64,000 bases of DNA from Dioscorea cayenensis subsp. rotundata (lineage: Eukaryota > Streptophyta > Magnoliopsida > Dioscoreales > Dioscoreaceae): the NCBI RefSeq assembly GCF_009730915.1, contig NC_052490.1, positions 31,558,625 to 31,622,624 of the forward strand, in the 5' to 3' direction. Shown piece after piece: positions 11,450-22,165 of this stretch. Numbering within the stretch: the first letter of the stretch is position 1; each line of letters starts with the position of its first letter. The notes under the pieces were generated by a model. That model was not told the origin of the DNA. It saw only the letters and a list, made by a program, of their open reading frames with translations, and ran no database searches. Made by a program: the position numbers and the translations under genes.

Positions 11450-12853
11450 ATGGATACCGTGGTTCTCTACTCGGTCACCAGCATCAGCCACCTTGCGCCC
11501 ATGACCGAGTTCGCCAAGCTCCTCGTCGCCCAAGGCTTCTCCGTTGCCATCCCTGTCCTTCCACCTATGCACCCCTCGGTTTCCACTTCCACTACCGACG
11601 ACTACATCACTCGCATTTCCTACTCCCACCCTTCCATCTCCTTCCACCGCCTCCCACCCTTCACAACCAACTGCTCCTCCACGAACTTCGCCGTCCGGCT
11701 CTTCTCCTATGTCCGCTCCGCCAACCCTCTTCTGTGTGAACTCCTGCAGTCTATCTCACAGACATCCAACGTCCGTGCGATCCTTACGGACTTCTTCTGC
11801 ACCGACGCCTTCGAGATTGCCGCTGATCTTAATCTCCCAGCCTACGTCTTTATCACCTGCAGCGCCTTCATGCTTGCTTATTTCCTCTACCGCCCCACCT
11901 TACACAGCGAGATGACATCCGGCCTCAGTGAACTTGGAGAAACTCCAATCCACATCCCTGGCTTACCACCCATCCCAGCCTCTCATATGCCAGATGTGCT
12001 AGATCGGAACGAGGGATTGCAGGCCTTTGTTGATGCATTCTCACACATCCCAGAAGCCAAAGGTGTCATCGTCAACTCATTCGAGATTCTGGAGTCCAGA
12101 ACACTGAAGACAGTGCGCGAAGGTCATTGTCTCCCGAACAGAGATACACCACCAGTGTATTGTGTGGGGCCGTTGACCACTGGAAGTGAAGCAGGAGGAG
12201 AAGCAGGAGAGAGACACGAGTGTTTAACATGGCTCGACAAGCAACCCAGAGGGAGTGTTTTGTTCCTGTGCTTCGGGAGCAGGGGACGCTTCCCGGCGGA
12301 GCAAGTGAAGGAGATCGCGTTGGGACTGGAGAGAAGCGAGCAGAGGTTTCTCTGGGTTGTGCGAAGCCCACCTGATCCGGATAATTGGTTCGCGAGTTCT
12401 AACGAGGTAGATCTTGACACACTTCTCCCTGTTGGGTTCCTGGAGCGAACAGAGGATAGGGGAATGGTGGTGAAAGCGTGGGCGCCGCAAGAGGAGGTGC
12501 TGAACCACGAGGCCACGGGTGGCTTCGTGACACACTGCGGGTGGAACTCGGTGCTGGAGGGGGTGCGCGCCGGCGTGGGGATGATAGCGTGGCCGTTGTA
12601 TGCGGAGCAGAAGATGAACAAAGTGTTGCTGGTGGAGGAGATGAAGCTGGCGGTAGAGATGAAGGGTTATGATAAGGAAATGGTGGCGGCGGAAGAGGTG
12701 GAAACTCGCGTGAGGTGGTTTATGGAGTCCGACGGCGGGAAGAAGTTGAGGGACCGGGCCAAGGAGATGAAGGACAGCGCGGCGGCGGCGCTCAGCCATG
12801 GGGGATCGTCACATGCTGCCATGGTGGAGTTGCTGTCAAATATTAGTAATTAA
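11450..12853 (+). CDS. UDP-glycosyltransferase, UGT88-like (array gene 2), 467 aa, altered GIGH loop
   Basis: Intronless family-1 glycosyltransferase with PSPG box W344-Q387 (W365, Q387), again pointing to UDP-glucose. The catalytic His H14 and Asp D114 are present. The loop before the His reads TSISHLAP instead of the TGIGHLAP (or SGVGHLAP) of the paralogs: both glycines (11 and 13) are serine. YP at 7-8 is also YS. These changes touch the active-site loop and could lower activity or alter acceptor placement. The first ~200 residues look like genes 4-6 (FAKLLVAQGFSVAIP, LPPMHPSVST, RAILTDFFC), whereas the last ~257 residues and the 3' flank match gene 1 almost exactly, about eight substitutions plus a small in-frame GEAG-type insertion. 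The UGT pseudogene starts ~115 bp after its stop. The frame is open throughout, so it may still make protein. Confidence 0.9.
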   Translation: MDTVVLYSVTSISHLAPMTEFAKLLVAQGFSVAIPVLPPMHPSVSTSTTDDYITRISYSHPSISFHRLPPFTTNCSSTNFAVRLFSYVRSANPLLCELLQSISQTSNVRAILTDFFCTDAFEIAADLNLPAYVFITCSAFMLAYFLYRPTLHSEMTSGLSELGETPIHIPGLPPIPASHMPDVLDRNEGLQAFVDAFSHIPEAKGVIVNSFEILESRTLKTVREGHCLPNRDTPPVYCVGPLTTGSEAGGEAGERHECLTWLDKQPRGSVLFLCFGSRGRFPAEQVKEIALGLERSEQRFLWVVRSPPDPDNWFASSNEVDLDTLLPVGFLERTEDRGMVVKAWAPQEEVLNHEATGGFVTHCGWNSVLEGVRAGVGMIAWPLYAEQKMNKVLLVEEMKLAVEMKGYDKEMVAAEEVETRVRWFMESDGGKKLRDRAKEMKDSAAAALSHGGSSHAAMVELLSNISN

Positions 12854-13071
12854 TGGGATCTATAGTGACTGGCTGAGCTTTTCATTGTCAAGTGTCTCCG
12901 TGAGACATCGGCGGAGTTGAATCTAGGCCACTCTTGTTTACGTTTTTTATTCCGCATCTTTGTCTGTTTGTTGCAAACTTGCAATGGTGTCATTGTCAAC
13001 TCATTCGAGTTTCTGTAGTCCATAACACTGAAGACCATACGAGAAGGACAATGCCTCCCGGACCGAGAGAC

Positions 13072-13632
13072 TGATGAGAAACAATCTCCGGGAGTGTGAA
13101 GAATGAAGATCTTTGACGAAATGCTCAGAGATATCTTCAGTGTTTGATGAAATGACTAGGTCATTCTCACACTTGGTCAAGGGGTCAAAGTAACACACAT
13201 GAGGATAAAAGTTATAAGACCCATCAAAACACAGCACTAACATTAGCTTTATAATAAACTATTACAAGTCAACAGACAAAACACCAACACCTCATTGGTT
13301 GACACCAAATCTAGACACCCCATTGGTCACACTATAACCTTAAAGTGATCCAGCATTGGTTGTACACTGACATCAAGAGATTGATTGATTTAAATATTCT
13401 TTTCTTTAAAAACCTTCAACTGCTTCAACTGCCATTCTTCCAAACACCTTGCTTTTCTTCTCATTTCTTCAGATCACCACCATTCCAGACCGGAACAGTG
13501 CCATCTCGGCATTCATGCTGCCCGTCCTTCTCCGCACCATGCCTCAGCTTCATCCCAGCCATGCTGTGATCCCCCACATCATGTATGCCCATGTTCATTG
13601 CCAGCTTGCCATCTTCAATCATCTCTCCAACA
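13072..13632. mobile_element. 561-bp insertion with TG...CA ends, probable solo LTR, TSD GAGAC
   Basis: UGT sequence stops at CCGAGAGAC and resumes at GAGACGCC. The inserted block begins TGATGAGAAAC and ends CTCTCCAACA, and GAGAC is present on both sides (13067-13071, 13633-13637). The 5-bp duplication and TG...CA ends fit an LTR. No internal domain or coding capacity is present. Weak inversion at the ends (TGATGAGA versus TGTTGGAGA) leaves some doubt about the class. Confidence 0.65.
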
Positions 13633-13809
13633 GAGACGCCGCAAGTGTACTGCCTGGGGTCGTTGATCACTGTCAGTAAAAGAGGAGGAGAGAGGCACGA
13701 GTGTTTTACATGGCTCGACAAGCAGTCCAAAGGAAGTGTCATGTTCCTGTGCTTCGGGAGCATAGGAAGCTTCATGGCGGATCAAGTCAATGAGATCGCA
13801 ACTGGGCTG

Positions 13810-14249
13810 TGTTGGACTTTTGCTGAGGAGAGTAAAGGATACAGAGAAGAAGACAAGTGAGTAGATGATGTAGAGAATAGGGAGAAGTTTAAATATAACA
13901 GTACTTCACTTGCTTAACTGAATTCAAAGAAGGATTACAACTTAAATAGAGCCCAAAAGTTGACACATAGTTTCATGTAAATAAAAAGTCATGATAAAAG
14001 CAAAAACATACCAGTTAAATAAAAACTAAACATAAAGTAATACTTGATAAAAGCCTTTCACGTTCGTACACACATAAAAGGTTGACTACTCCTTTCCACT
14101 GTATGCATTCCCATTCGTCTAGCCCACAAACAGCAGTAGATCTACAGTAGCACGCATTTGTCAATCACTTCTCTTCCTTGCACTCCATTGGCCAAGCATC
14201 ATTACACCCAATAGCTTCTTTATCAATTAGTTTCAGATCACACTTAACA
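13810..14249. mobile_element. 440-bp solo LTR, TSD GGCTG
   Basis: Gene sequence breaks at ACTGGGCTG and resumes at GGCTGGAGAGAAGC. The insert begins TGTTGGACTTTTGC and ends CACACTTAACA, with GGCTG on both sides (13805-13809, 14250-14254). TGTT/AACA inverted ends and a 5-bp duplication indicate an LTR with no internal region, that is, a solo LTR left by recombination. Confidence 0.8.
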
Positions 14250-14596
14250 GGCTGGAGAGAAGCGAGCAGAAGTTTGTCTGGGTTGTGCGTAGCCCACCTG
14301 ATTCGGAAAATCGGTTGGCGACTTCTAAATCTGGACACGCTTCTCCCTGTTGGGTTTCTGGAGCGAACAGAGTGTAGGGGAATGGTGGTGAAAGCGTGGG
14401 CACCGCAAGTGGAGGTGCTTAACCACGAGGCCACGGGTGGTTTCGTGACGCACTGCGGGTGGAACTCGGTGCTTCAGGGAGTGTGCGCCGGCGTGGGTAT
14501 GATAGCGTGGCCGTTGTATGCAGAGCAGAAGATGATCAAGGTGGTGCTAGTAGAGGAGATGAAGCTTGCGGCGGAGATGAAGGGTTATGATAAGGG

Positions 14597-15180
14597 TGTT
14601 GTGAAATGTAGGACTGGATATAGCAGTACCGCAACAAAATAAATAAGAATAATGCTGAAAAATAAAGGACACAAAAGATATTACGTGGAAAAACCCCTAA
14701 ATAATTAGGGTAAAAAAACCACGGGCAAGGATAGAAGAAATTCACTAAGTGGGAAAAATTTCGTGGCTACAAACTCTCTCTAATAATAAAGAGAAAACCA
14801 AGATCCTCTCTTATACTAGGGAGAATAGACTAACTCTCAAACTATTTTCTCACACTTCTCACCCTTCTTCTCTCTCTCTAACTTCCTCACTCTCACTGTG
14901 TGTCTTAACAAATGTCATGGGGGTTTATATAGCCCCTTCACCAAACAAACCAAGGGGCTAGGATCATTTTGATCCAAGGGCTCACAATGATGGGGTAGGT
15001 GGCACCTACCCCCAAATAATATAAATATTCCCCCACTAACTCTCTTCACCTACCACCAAGTCACTGACAAAGAAGGAGAAATGACATCCTTGCCCTTCCA
15101 TGTTGATGAAGAACATAATTGGCATGGGCCAATCAACAATTGGTATGGGCCAATCAACAATTGGTATGGGCCAATCAACA
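14597..15180 (-). repeat. 3' LTR of the copia element (left in this window)
   Basis: Begins TGTTGTGAAATG and ends CCAATCAACA on the + strand. Its right end holds three ~21-bp tandem units of the type GGTATGGGCCAATCAACAAT. It differs from the other LTR by scattered substitutions and one-base indels, so the insertion is not very recent, unless some indels are assembly errors. Confidence 0.92.
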
Positions 15181-15321
15181 ATTCTCCCACTTGAAGATTT
15201 GATTAAAAAACAATCAGATCTTCACACCATTCTTTCTACCTTGCCATTCAATGTTGCTTACGCCTCCGTCGGGACCACAAGAGGATCGACTCCAAATGAA
15301 TCACGTCGTTGATTGCTTTTG

Positions 15322-15601
15322 TCATGAAATCGCTAGGTTATCCTTGGTACTGAATCTTTTAGCATGTCCACTCGTACCTTCTTCTACTTTCTCACGAATG
15401 AAGTGGTACTCGAACTCCGATATGTTTGGTCTTTTGAATGAAATGTCTGGATTCCTTGCAAGATCGCAATGCACTCGGTTATCACAATATAGAGTGATGT
15501 TCTCTTGTTTGTACCCGAGTTCTTCCAACACCATCTTCAACCACATCGCTTCTTTCTGCGGCTTGTGTAGTCGCCAAATACTCGCTTCGTCGTTGATGTA
15601 G
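15322..15601 (-). pseudogene. Copia RNase H remnant
   Basis: The minus frame 15322-15546 reads WLKMVLEELGYKQENITLYC, then an SFKRPNISEFEYHFIREKVE-like stretch. This matches the C-terminal RNase H of copia polyproteins (KTKHI and EYHFIREKV region). The expected DN and AK catalytic surroundings are partly altered, and the frame is broken from the reverse transcriptase. Confidence 0.8.
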
Positions 15602-15689
15602 CCACGATCGATCGCAGCTTTTGAAACCCACTCACGCCTCCTTCGCTAGTGTGAACACATATCCATGAGTGGATTTGCTTTTATCAAAA

Positions 15690-16484
15690 TCACTCGCATA
15701 ATCGACGATCAACATATCCGACGACAAGAAAGTCTGATCCCCCATAACATAATGCAACATCTGAGGTTCCCTTTATATATCTGAGAATCCTCTTAACAAC
15801 ATTCCAATGCTCTCGACCAGGATTCACCATATACCGACTTACCACTCCCACTGCATGTGCAATGTCCGGTCTTGTACAGATCATGGCGAACATTAGGCTT
15901 CCCACCGCTGATGCATACGGTACTCGAGACATCTCCATCCTCTCATCTTCACTGCTAGGACACATACTTGAGGATAATTTGAAATTAACAGGAAGTGGGG
16001 TAGAAATTGGCTTACAGTCTTGCATGTTGAAGCGTCGCAAGATCTTCTTTAGATAAGTCTTCTGAGAAAGCCAAATCTTCTTGTTATTTCTGTCTCGGTG
16101 AATTTGCATCCCTAGAATCTTGTTTGCCGGTCCCAAGTCCTTCATTTCAAACTCCCTAGCCAATTGTGCCTTCAACTCCTTGATACGATCTTTGTTGGGG
16201 CCTGTTACCAACATGTCGTCAACATACAGCAACAAGAAGACGAAATCTTCTTCTTTAAACCTCTTGACATATGCACAAGGGTCTGTATTGAATCTGCTGT
16301 AACCAAGGCTCATGATGAAGGAATCAAATCTCTGTACCAACATCTTGGCGCTCGCTTTAGACCGCATGTAGATTTGTTCAACCTCGAAAACCAAGTTCTC
16401 TTTACTTTTTTTCTTCAAATCCTTCCGGTTGGAGCATGTAAATTTCTTCTTCAAGATCTCCATGAAGAAATGCGCTTTTGACAT
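15690..16484 (-). pseudogene. Copia reverse transcriptase remnant
   Basis: A 264-codon minus-strand frame holds the catalytic LLLYVDDMLVTG motif, then EFEMKDLGPANKILGMQI, LSQKTYLKKILRRF, YASAVGSLMFAMICTRPDIA and GREHWNVVKRILRYIKGT. This is the diagnostic second half of the copia reverse transcriptase and its connection domain. Upstream coding is frameshifted. It is the best preserved part of the element. Confidence 0.92.
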
Positions 16485-17336
16485 CTAACCGCTCAAGTCG
16501 CAAGTCAAATGTAGCACACATCGCCGGGGACTACTCGGACTCGTTGTAAGTCGAACCACGGTGAAAAATATTTCGTTGAAGTCAATACCTTCCTTCCGAG
16601 CATATCCTTTTTACCACCGGCCTAGCACGATAACGATCTACTTGATCATCACGCATTGCGCTTGATCTTGTAGACCCATTTGTTGCCAATGGGCTTTTCG
16701 CCCTTGTGGTAGTGACACCGCTCCCATGTCCTATTTTTTTATGAAGAGCTTCATTTCTTCTTCCATCTCTGCCATCCATCGAGATGCATCTCGAATTGTT
16801 CGATGCTTCTTGAAGAGTTGATGGTTCTCCATCCTCGCTAGAAGACGAGTAAGCAATGTTACCCTCCATAATATAGTCGAATGCCAACTTGGTGCCATTC
16901 TTGTACGAGTTGACCACCGAACTCGGGACTTCGATTCACTGGCTCTTGTACCTCATGCTCCGGTGTAGCTTCACTTCTTTTTCTACCCATGCGATTGTAG
17001 TCTCTGCTTTCTTTTTGAAGTGCTTTTACCATCTACTTGCTCTTGTTCTTTGTCTTCCATGAAGATAACATCCCTCGCTGACATAACCTTGTGGGCGTTG
17101 GGATCCCACATGCGATACCCCTTAACACCATCGAGATATCCTAGAAACATACATTTTCTGGATTTTGGATCCAGCTTTGTAGTTTCCGGGTATTAGTACA
17201 TTACATCACAGGGACTTCCAAATATATGAAGGTTTGAATAATCAACCGGCTTACCAGTCCACATCTCCATCGGTGTCTTCAACTCAATTGCAGCTGATGG
17301 AGCCCGATTCACCACATATGACAGGGTCTCGATCGC

Positions 17337-17716
17337 TTACGCCCTGAACTTCTTGTCTAAGCTTGCAGCTCCCATCATGGCTCTTGTTCTTTCCAACGTA
17401 GTCCCCGTTTCATCCGCTCTGCCACTCCATTTTGTTGAGGAGTGTATCTCAGTAGTGAATCGCCTTTTTAATGCCTTCTTGTTTACGGAATTCATCAAAT
17501 TCTTTGCAGTAGTATTCTCCTCCATTATCGGGTCCTCAAGCACTTGATCTTTTCTCCGCATTCAAGTTCCACCCGCGCTTTGTAGAATTTGAAGACTTGA
17601 AACACATCGGCCTTCCTCTTGATAGGGTACACTCCAACATCTCTCGGAATAGTCATCGATAAATGATACAAAGTAATTTGCTCCTCCCAGAGATGTAACT
17701 GGTGCTTGCCACACAT
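17337..17716 (-). pseudogene. Copia integrase core remnant
   Basis: Two overlapping minus frames hold pieces of the integrase core: KADVFQVFKFYKARVELECG, ending KIKCLRTR, and KKALKRRFTTEI, then TTLERTRAMMGAASLDKKFR. These correspond to the segments around the second catalytic Asp and the ERxNRTLLERxR region. Frame changes and substitutions show decay. Confidence 0.82.
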
Positions 17717-17932
17717 CAGAGTGTACCAATTCTAGAATTGCTTTGCTTCTAGAATTAGATGTGTTGAACTTCGATCGATCGTCGCTTGCTCATAATACAA
17801 TGCTCACGAAAAGGGTAATGTTACCTTTGTGAGACCATGAAAGTAGATTCCTTTCTGCAAGAATCTTCATTCCTTGCTCGACATGTGTCCAAGTTTTTCA
17901 CGTGCCATGTCATAGTGCATCTTTCACTTGGA

Positions 17933-18535
17933 TCACTTGTAGCAATCTGAAGCTTCTCCTTCTTGCAAAGTTTCTCCCATCATCATGTATAGATTAGCAG
18001 CTATTTTTTCCCCCTTCATACATACAAGCGCTCCTCGAATTACCTTCATGATCTTGTTCTGGACTTCAATTTTGCAACCAAGATCATCAAGTTGTCCTAT
18101 AGACAACAAATTCTTCTTGAGGCCCTCCACATGTCGGGACTTCTTTTTATAGTCCGAATCGTGCCATCATACATCTTCAGTTTGATGATGCCAATGCCAA
18201 CGATTTCAAGGCTTGATCATTACAGATTTGTCTGCGGATCCCCCGGAGATAGGTTCATAGTGATGGAACCATTCTCTTGGGAGGTCATATGAAAAGTGGG
18301 TCTGTCGAATCAAGAAGCCATACATCGACGAAATCTTTTTACTTGATGTAGATATCGCTTCACACACCATGGCTACTCCATCATCCGAAGTGTTTGCAAC
18401 ATTTCCTTGAGGATTGGAATCCTTTTTATTTAGACTCCAACAATCCTTTTTCAGTGACCTTTCTTGCCACAGGTGGTAACACTTGAAAGTCTTCTTACTC
18501 CTTGATTTTTGATCTACCATGATTGTAGCTCCCAT
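17933..18535 (-). pseudogene. Copia GAG-pre-integrase and zinc-knuckle remnants
   Basis: Minus frame 17933-18130 has LKKNLLSIGQLDDLGCKIEV, typical of the GAG-pre-integrase segment. Minus frame 18206-18535 has KTFKCYHLWQERSLKKDCW, a damaged CCHC zinc knuckle. Both belong to the decayed copia polyprotein. Confidence 0.75.
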
Positions 18536-18841
18536 CTGGATCCACGTTCGCTGATCTTCCTCTCGTCACCGCCAAGGCCTCCGCTTGTTGTGAACTTGCT
18601 AACTTGTCTTCCTTATTCTTCATGGCGACTCTCTTCCTCCAAAAAGCAGAGACATGCAATGTTATCAAATACTAGACCGTCCAGTGGAGGCATTGTTTGT
18701 TAAGTTGATGACGAGTTGATCATATGAATCTGGGTAAACTTTGGAGTAGAATTTCCGTACGCTCACTTGACTCTATCGTATGTCCCAATGATGTGAGTTG
18801 GGAGAATAGAGTGTTCGAGTGTGTTCATGTGCTCTGTCGTT

Positions 18842-19433
18842 TCAAGTAGATTCCGCCGATACATGCAAAGTATAGAGTTTCCTCTTAAGGAAAAATCTTG
18901 TTGTGGAGTGATTTGGCCTCAGTACTAACTTAGTGAGGTGATCCCGGATCTCCTTTGCTCGGTCTTCTTCTCCGCTATGCTTGATAGAACCCCCATCGGC
19001 AAGTGCCGGATGAAGATTAGCGATGGCGTTCCCGTCCATCTCATTCCACTTGTCATCTTTGACCTCGGTGGCCTTTTCGGTGATGGCCGCCAAAGCAGTT
19101 GTCCTTCCTCAGGATTGCCTTCATTTTCAGCTTCCACAGTGAGAAATTACTCCCGTTGAATTTTTCAATATCATACTTTGCTGCCATTGCTTCTATCACA
19201 AACGCTTCAAAAGGCGTAACCGGTTCCTCAAAGGGTGAATAATAATCTAACTTATTTTTCGATGTGGAGGATCCACTATTAGTGGCGACCCACGAGAGCA
19301 TACGATAAGTAGATATATATACACACCCTAAGTCTGGCTCTGGTACCACTTGTTGTGAAATGTAGGACTGGATATAGCAGATGCACTGAACAAAATAAAT
19401 AAGAATAATCTTTCGAAAAAAATAAAAGGACAC
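18842..19433 (-). pseudogene. Copia gag remnant
   Basis: The minus frame near 19053-19433 contains MAAKYDIEKFNGSNFSLWKL followed by KMKAILRKDNC, the standard start of copia gag. A second frame (18842-19093) carries the downstream part, so the gag is frameshifted. Confidence 0.8.
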
Positions 19434-19941
19434 GAAAAGATATTACGTGGAAAAACCCCTAAATAATTAGGGTAAAAAAACCACGAGGCGAGGATAGAAG
19501 AAATTCACTAAGTGGGAAAAATTTCGAAGCTACAAACTCTCTCTAATAATAAAGAGAAAATCAGTATTCTCTCTTATATTAGGAGAATAGACTAACTCTC
19601 AAACTATTTTCTCACACTTCTCACCCTTCTTCTCTCTCTCTAACTTCCTCACTCTCACTTGTGTGTCTTAACAAATGTCATGGGGGGTTTATATAGCCCT
19701 TCACCAAACAAACCAAGGGCTAGGATCATTTTTGATCCAGGGCTCATGATGATGGGGTAGGGTGGCACCTACCCCCAAATAATAAAAATATTCCCCACTA
19801 ACTCTCTTCACCTACCACCAAGTCATGACAAAGAAGGAGAAATGACATCCTTGCCCTTCCATGTTGATGAAGAACATAATTGGCATGGGCCAATCAACAA
19901 TTGGTATGGGCCAATCAACAATTGGTATGGGCCAATCAACA
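19351..19941 (-). repeat. 5' LTR of the copia element (right in this window)
   Basis: 591 bp, begins TGTTGTGAAATG and ends CCAATCAACA on the + strand. A TATATAG near 19693 and the same ~21-bp terminal units as its partner are present. The primer-binding site lies immediately to its left. Confidence 0.92.
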
Positions 19942-20160
19942 AAGGGAACAGTGGCGGCTGAGGAGGTAGAGAATCGCTTGAGATGGCTGATGGAGTCCGA
20001 CGTTGGGACGGAGCTGAGGAACCGAGCTAAAAGGTTATGAAGGACAGCACAACCGACGCTCTCCGTGCTGGCGGGTCATCCTATGCAACTATGTTGGAGT
20101 TTGTTTCTCAGTGGAAAGTACTGTTAAAAAATTATAATAGTAACAGTTCATTGCTCCATC

Positions 20161-21560
20161 TAGAGGTGGACACAGCCGGTTAACAGGGCCCGCCAGGCCC
20201 GACCCACCGGGTCCGGTTCACCGGAAACCAGACCCGGAACCGGCCCGTGCTACAGGGGAGACCCGCCGGGCCGGGTTGACCCGGCAGGCCCGCCGGGTCC
20301 GGTTCATTCTGTAAATAAACCGGACCCGGCCCGGCTTATCACAGAATCCGCCGGGTCCGGGCCAGGCCCGTTTGACCCGGCGGGTTTTGTAAATAACCAA
20401 AAAATGTGTTATAGATGGGGTTTGAACCTAGGACCTTTCATATGGGAAAATTGCATTACCCAATTGCCTTATAAATTTTTCTTGTTATAGTTTAAAACAT
20501 AAATAAATATAAAGAAGTTACAAAATATTTTTTAAATTTAATCCCAAACAACAAAAAATTTAAAATAATTTATAATAACTTAAAAAATTTTAAGACATAT
20601 CAAAATAATTTTAAAAAGGATAAAAAAAGCTACATTTTTAATTTATTTATCTATCAAATTAAATTATTAGCACATCTTTTTAAGTGCAACAAAATGTATA
20701 TATCAAGTAGTATTCTTATTTTAAATTGAAGTTATCATCAACTTATTTATTTATTATAATTAGGGTTGGCTCTAGATTTTACTTTGGTCTTTAACAATAG
20801 GGTTATTATTGTGCTTATCATATGGTCATTGAAAAAAAGTTACAAATCAAAATAATATGGTGTGAACCATTATTCAAAGATATTCTTTTTTTTACTAATA
20901 TATTTTTTTATAAATTGATTTACATAATTTAAAAACAATTTTTTGTAATTTTATTTTTTATTTTATAAATTAAAACAAAATAATCTAATATATATGTGAC
21001 AAATAAGAGTGCGCTATTTAAGAGAATTTAAAAGTGTGCATATGTAGAGATTTAGTGCTTATGAGCCAAAAAAAGATAATTAACAAAAATAATTAATTTT
21101 TTAAAAAATATTTATGAAAAATTTATTGTTTGATATTTTACTAATTGATTTGTATAATTTTTTAATTTATTATATGGTTTCTTAATTTTTTATAAATTAA
21201 ATATATAAAATATTTTGATCCATATCCTACATCTATCTATATATAATTCTTTCCAATAAATATTAGAAACAAATTGTAGCTCAAGTGGTTGGGTTTTTCT
21301 ATCCGATTTCAAGATCATGGGTTCAAAATCCCTACGACCAACAAGTACTTAGTATTAAAAAAACAAAAATAATAACATTAACGGGTTTGACCCGCCCGCC
21401 GAGCCCAATCGGGTTTTTGACCCAGCGGGTTAACCCGCCGGGTCACGAGTTGGGAAAAACCCCAACTTGTAACCGGCCCGTAAATGAACCGGCCCGCCGG
21501 GTCATTGAACCCGCGGGCCGGTTCCGGGCCGGTTTTCCGGACGGCCCGTGCCCACCTCTA
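20161..21560. mobile_element. Non-autonomous hAT-type DNA transposon (1400 bp), TSD GCTCCATC
   Basis: Ends are perfect short inverted repeats, TAGAGGTGG and CCACCTCTA, flanked by an exact 8-bp duplication GCTCCATC (20153-20160 and 21561-21568). An 8-bp duplication and a TAGAGGTGGGC-type terminus fit hAT. The outer ~230 bp on the left and ~180 bp on the right are very GC-rich and packed with CCCGCCGGGT-type words, an extreme version of hAT subterminal repeats. The middle is AT-rich and non-coding. Inside each GC-rich arm is a tRNA-like stretch in opposite orientation: GGTTCAAACCCC on the minus strand (about 20425) and GTAGCTCAAGTGGTT with GGGTTCAAAATCCC on the + strand (21276-21332). No transposase is present. 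Confidence 0.85.
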
Positions 21561-22004
21561 GCTCCATCTATGATTCTATACATCTACATGTTTTGTTTTA
21601 AAAAGTGTCTCCTCATTCAATAGCATTTTTGTTTCTTATTTTTATTTTTTATTTATATATGTATTTAATTTACTAAATGTGGCCAAACCACATTTAAAAT
21701 TCAAACACTTGGTTTAAAAATTTGAGACTAAAAATAAAATGCCAAATACTGTAAGATAAGGATGATTAGGATACTAATTCTTTCAAAAACTAATAAATAA
21801 AAGGGAAAATTACTGTTTACCCCTCGATAATTTCAAAACTTCCTAAACAGCCCCTGTGAGTTTTGCATACCTCAGACAGCCCTTCCTTTATTGTTTCACT
21901 TCCTTTTTACCCCCTGCATCATGAAATTCCATCATTGCCCTTAAACCTTTTTGCATACATTTTTTTCATTCTTTTTTGCATTCCTTTTTGCATGTACTCA
22001 TTTC

Positions 22005-22165
22005 TTAAACAGAGAGCTCATTTTTTTAAACAGAGAACTTATTTCTTAAACAGAGAGTTCATTTCTTAAACAAAAAACTCATTTCTTAAACAGAAAACTC
22101 ATTTCTTAAACAGAAACCTCATTTTTTTTAAACATAAAACTCATTTTTTAAACTAAAACATTAAT
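22005..22165. repeat. ~20-bp tandem repeats (CTCATTTCTTAAACAGA type)
   Basis: At least seven variants of CTCATTTCTTAAACAGAGAA follow one another here. The same unit recurs at about 22345-22435, 23038-23100 and 23764-24030, always next to or between the GC-rich blocks. They look like subterminal or internal repeats of this element. Similar TTTAAACAGAGA words occur in the related element at the right edge. Confidence 0.8.

Larger units (their letters stand above)
14597..19941 (-). mobile_element. Full-length, decayed Ty1/copia retrotransposon (5345 bp), TSD AAGGG
   Basis: Inserted in the UGT pseudogene between GATAAGGG and AAGGGAACAG; the duplicated AAGGG is 14592-14596 and 19942-19946. It is coded on the minus strand. 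LTRs are 14597-15180 and 19351-19941. The primer-binding site next to the 5' LTR reads TGGTACCAGAGCCAGA on the minus strand (about 19333-19348), matching initiator Met tRNA. The polypurine tract beside the 3' LTR is AAGTGGGAGAAT (about 15181-15193). Domain order gag, zinc knuckle, integrase, reverse transcriptase, RNase H is that of copia elements. The frames are broken by many small indels and stops, so it is not autonomous now. Confidence 0.95.
12967..20128 (+). pseudogene. UGT88-like pseudogene in four pieces, 5'-truncated
   Basis: UGT-coding pieces lie at about 12967-13071, 13633-13809, 14250-14596 and 19942-20128, all in the array orientation. About the first 190 codons are missing; the first piece joins the 3' flank of gene 2 directly. 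The first piece carries TAG where paralogs have GAG in FLESRTL. Piece three has an 8-nt deletion between CGACTTCTAA and ATCTGGACACG, and piece four has a small insertion after GCTAA. The PSPG box in piece three is still readable ([29 protein letters not shown]). The pieces are split by three insertions with target duplications GAGAC, GGCTG and AAGGG. Its SVSKRGGERHECFTW-type linker shows it was a sister of gene 4. Confidence 0.92.

Noticed and set aside
21276..21340. tRNA gene
   Set aside because: A- and B-box-like words are present but no cloverleaf or acceptor stem is evident; it lies inside a transposon arm with an inverted partner.
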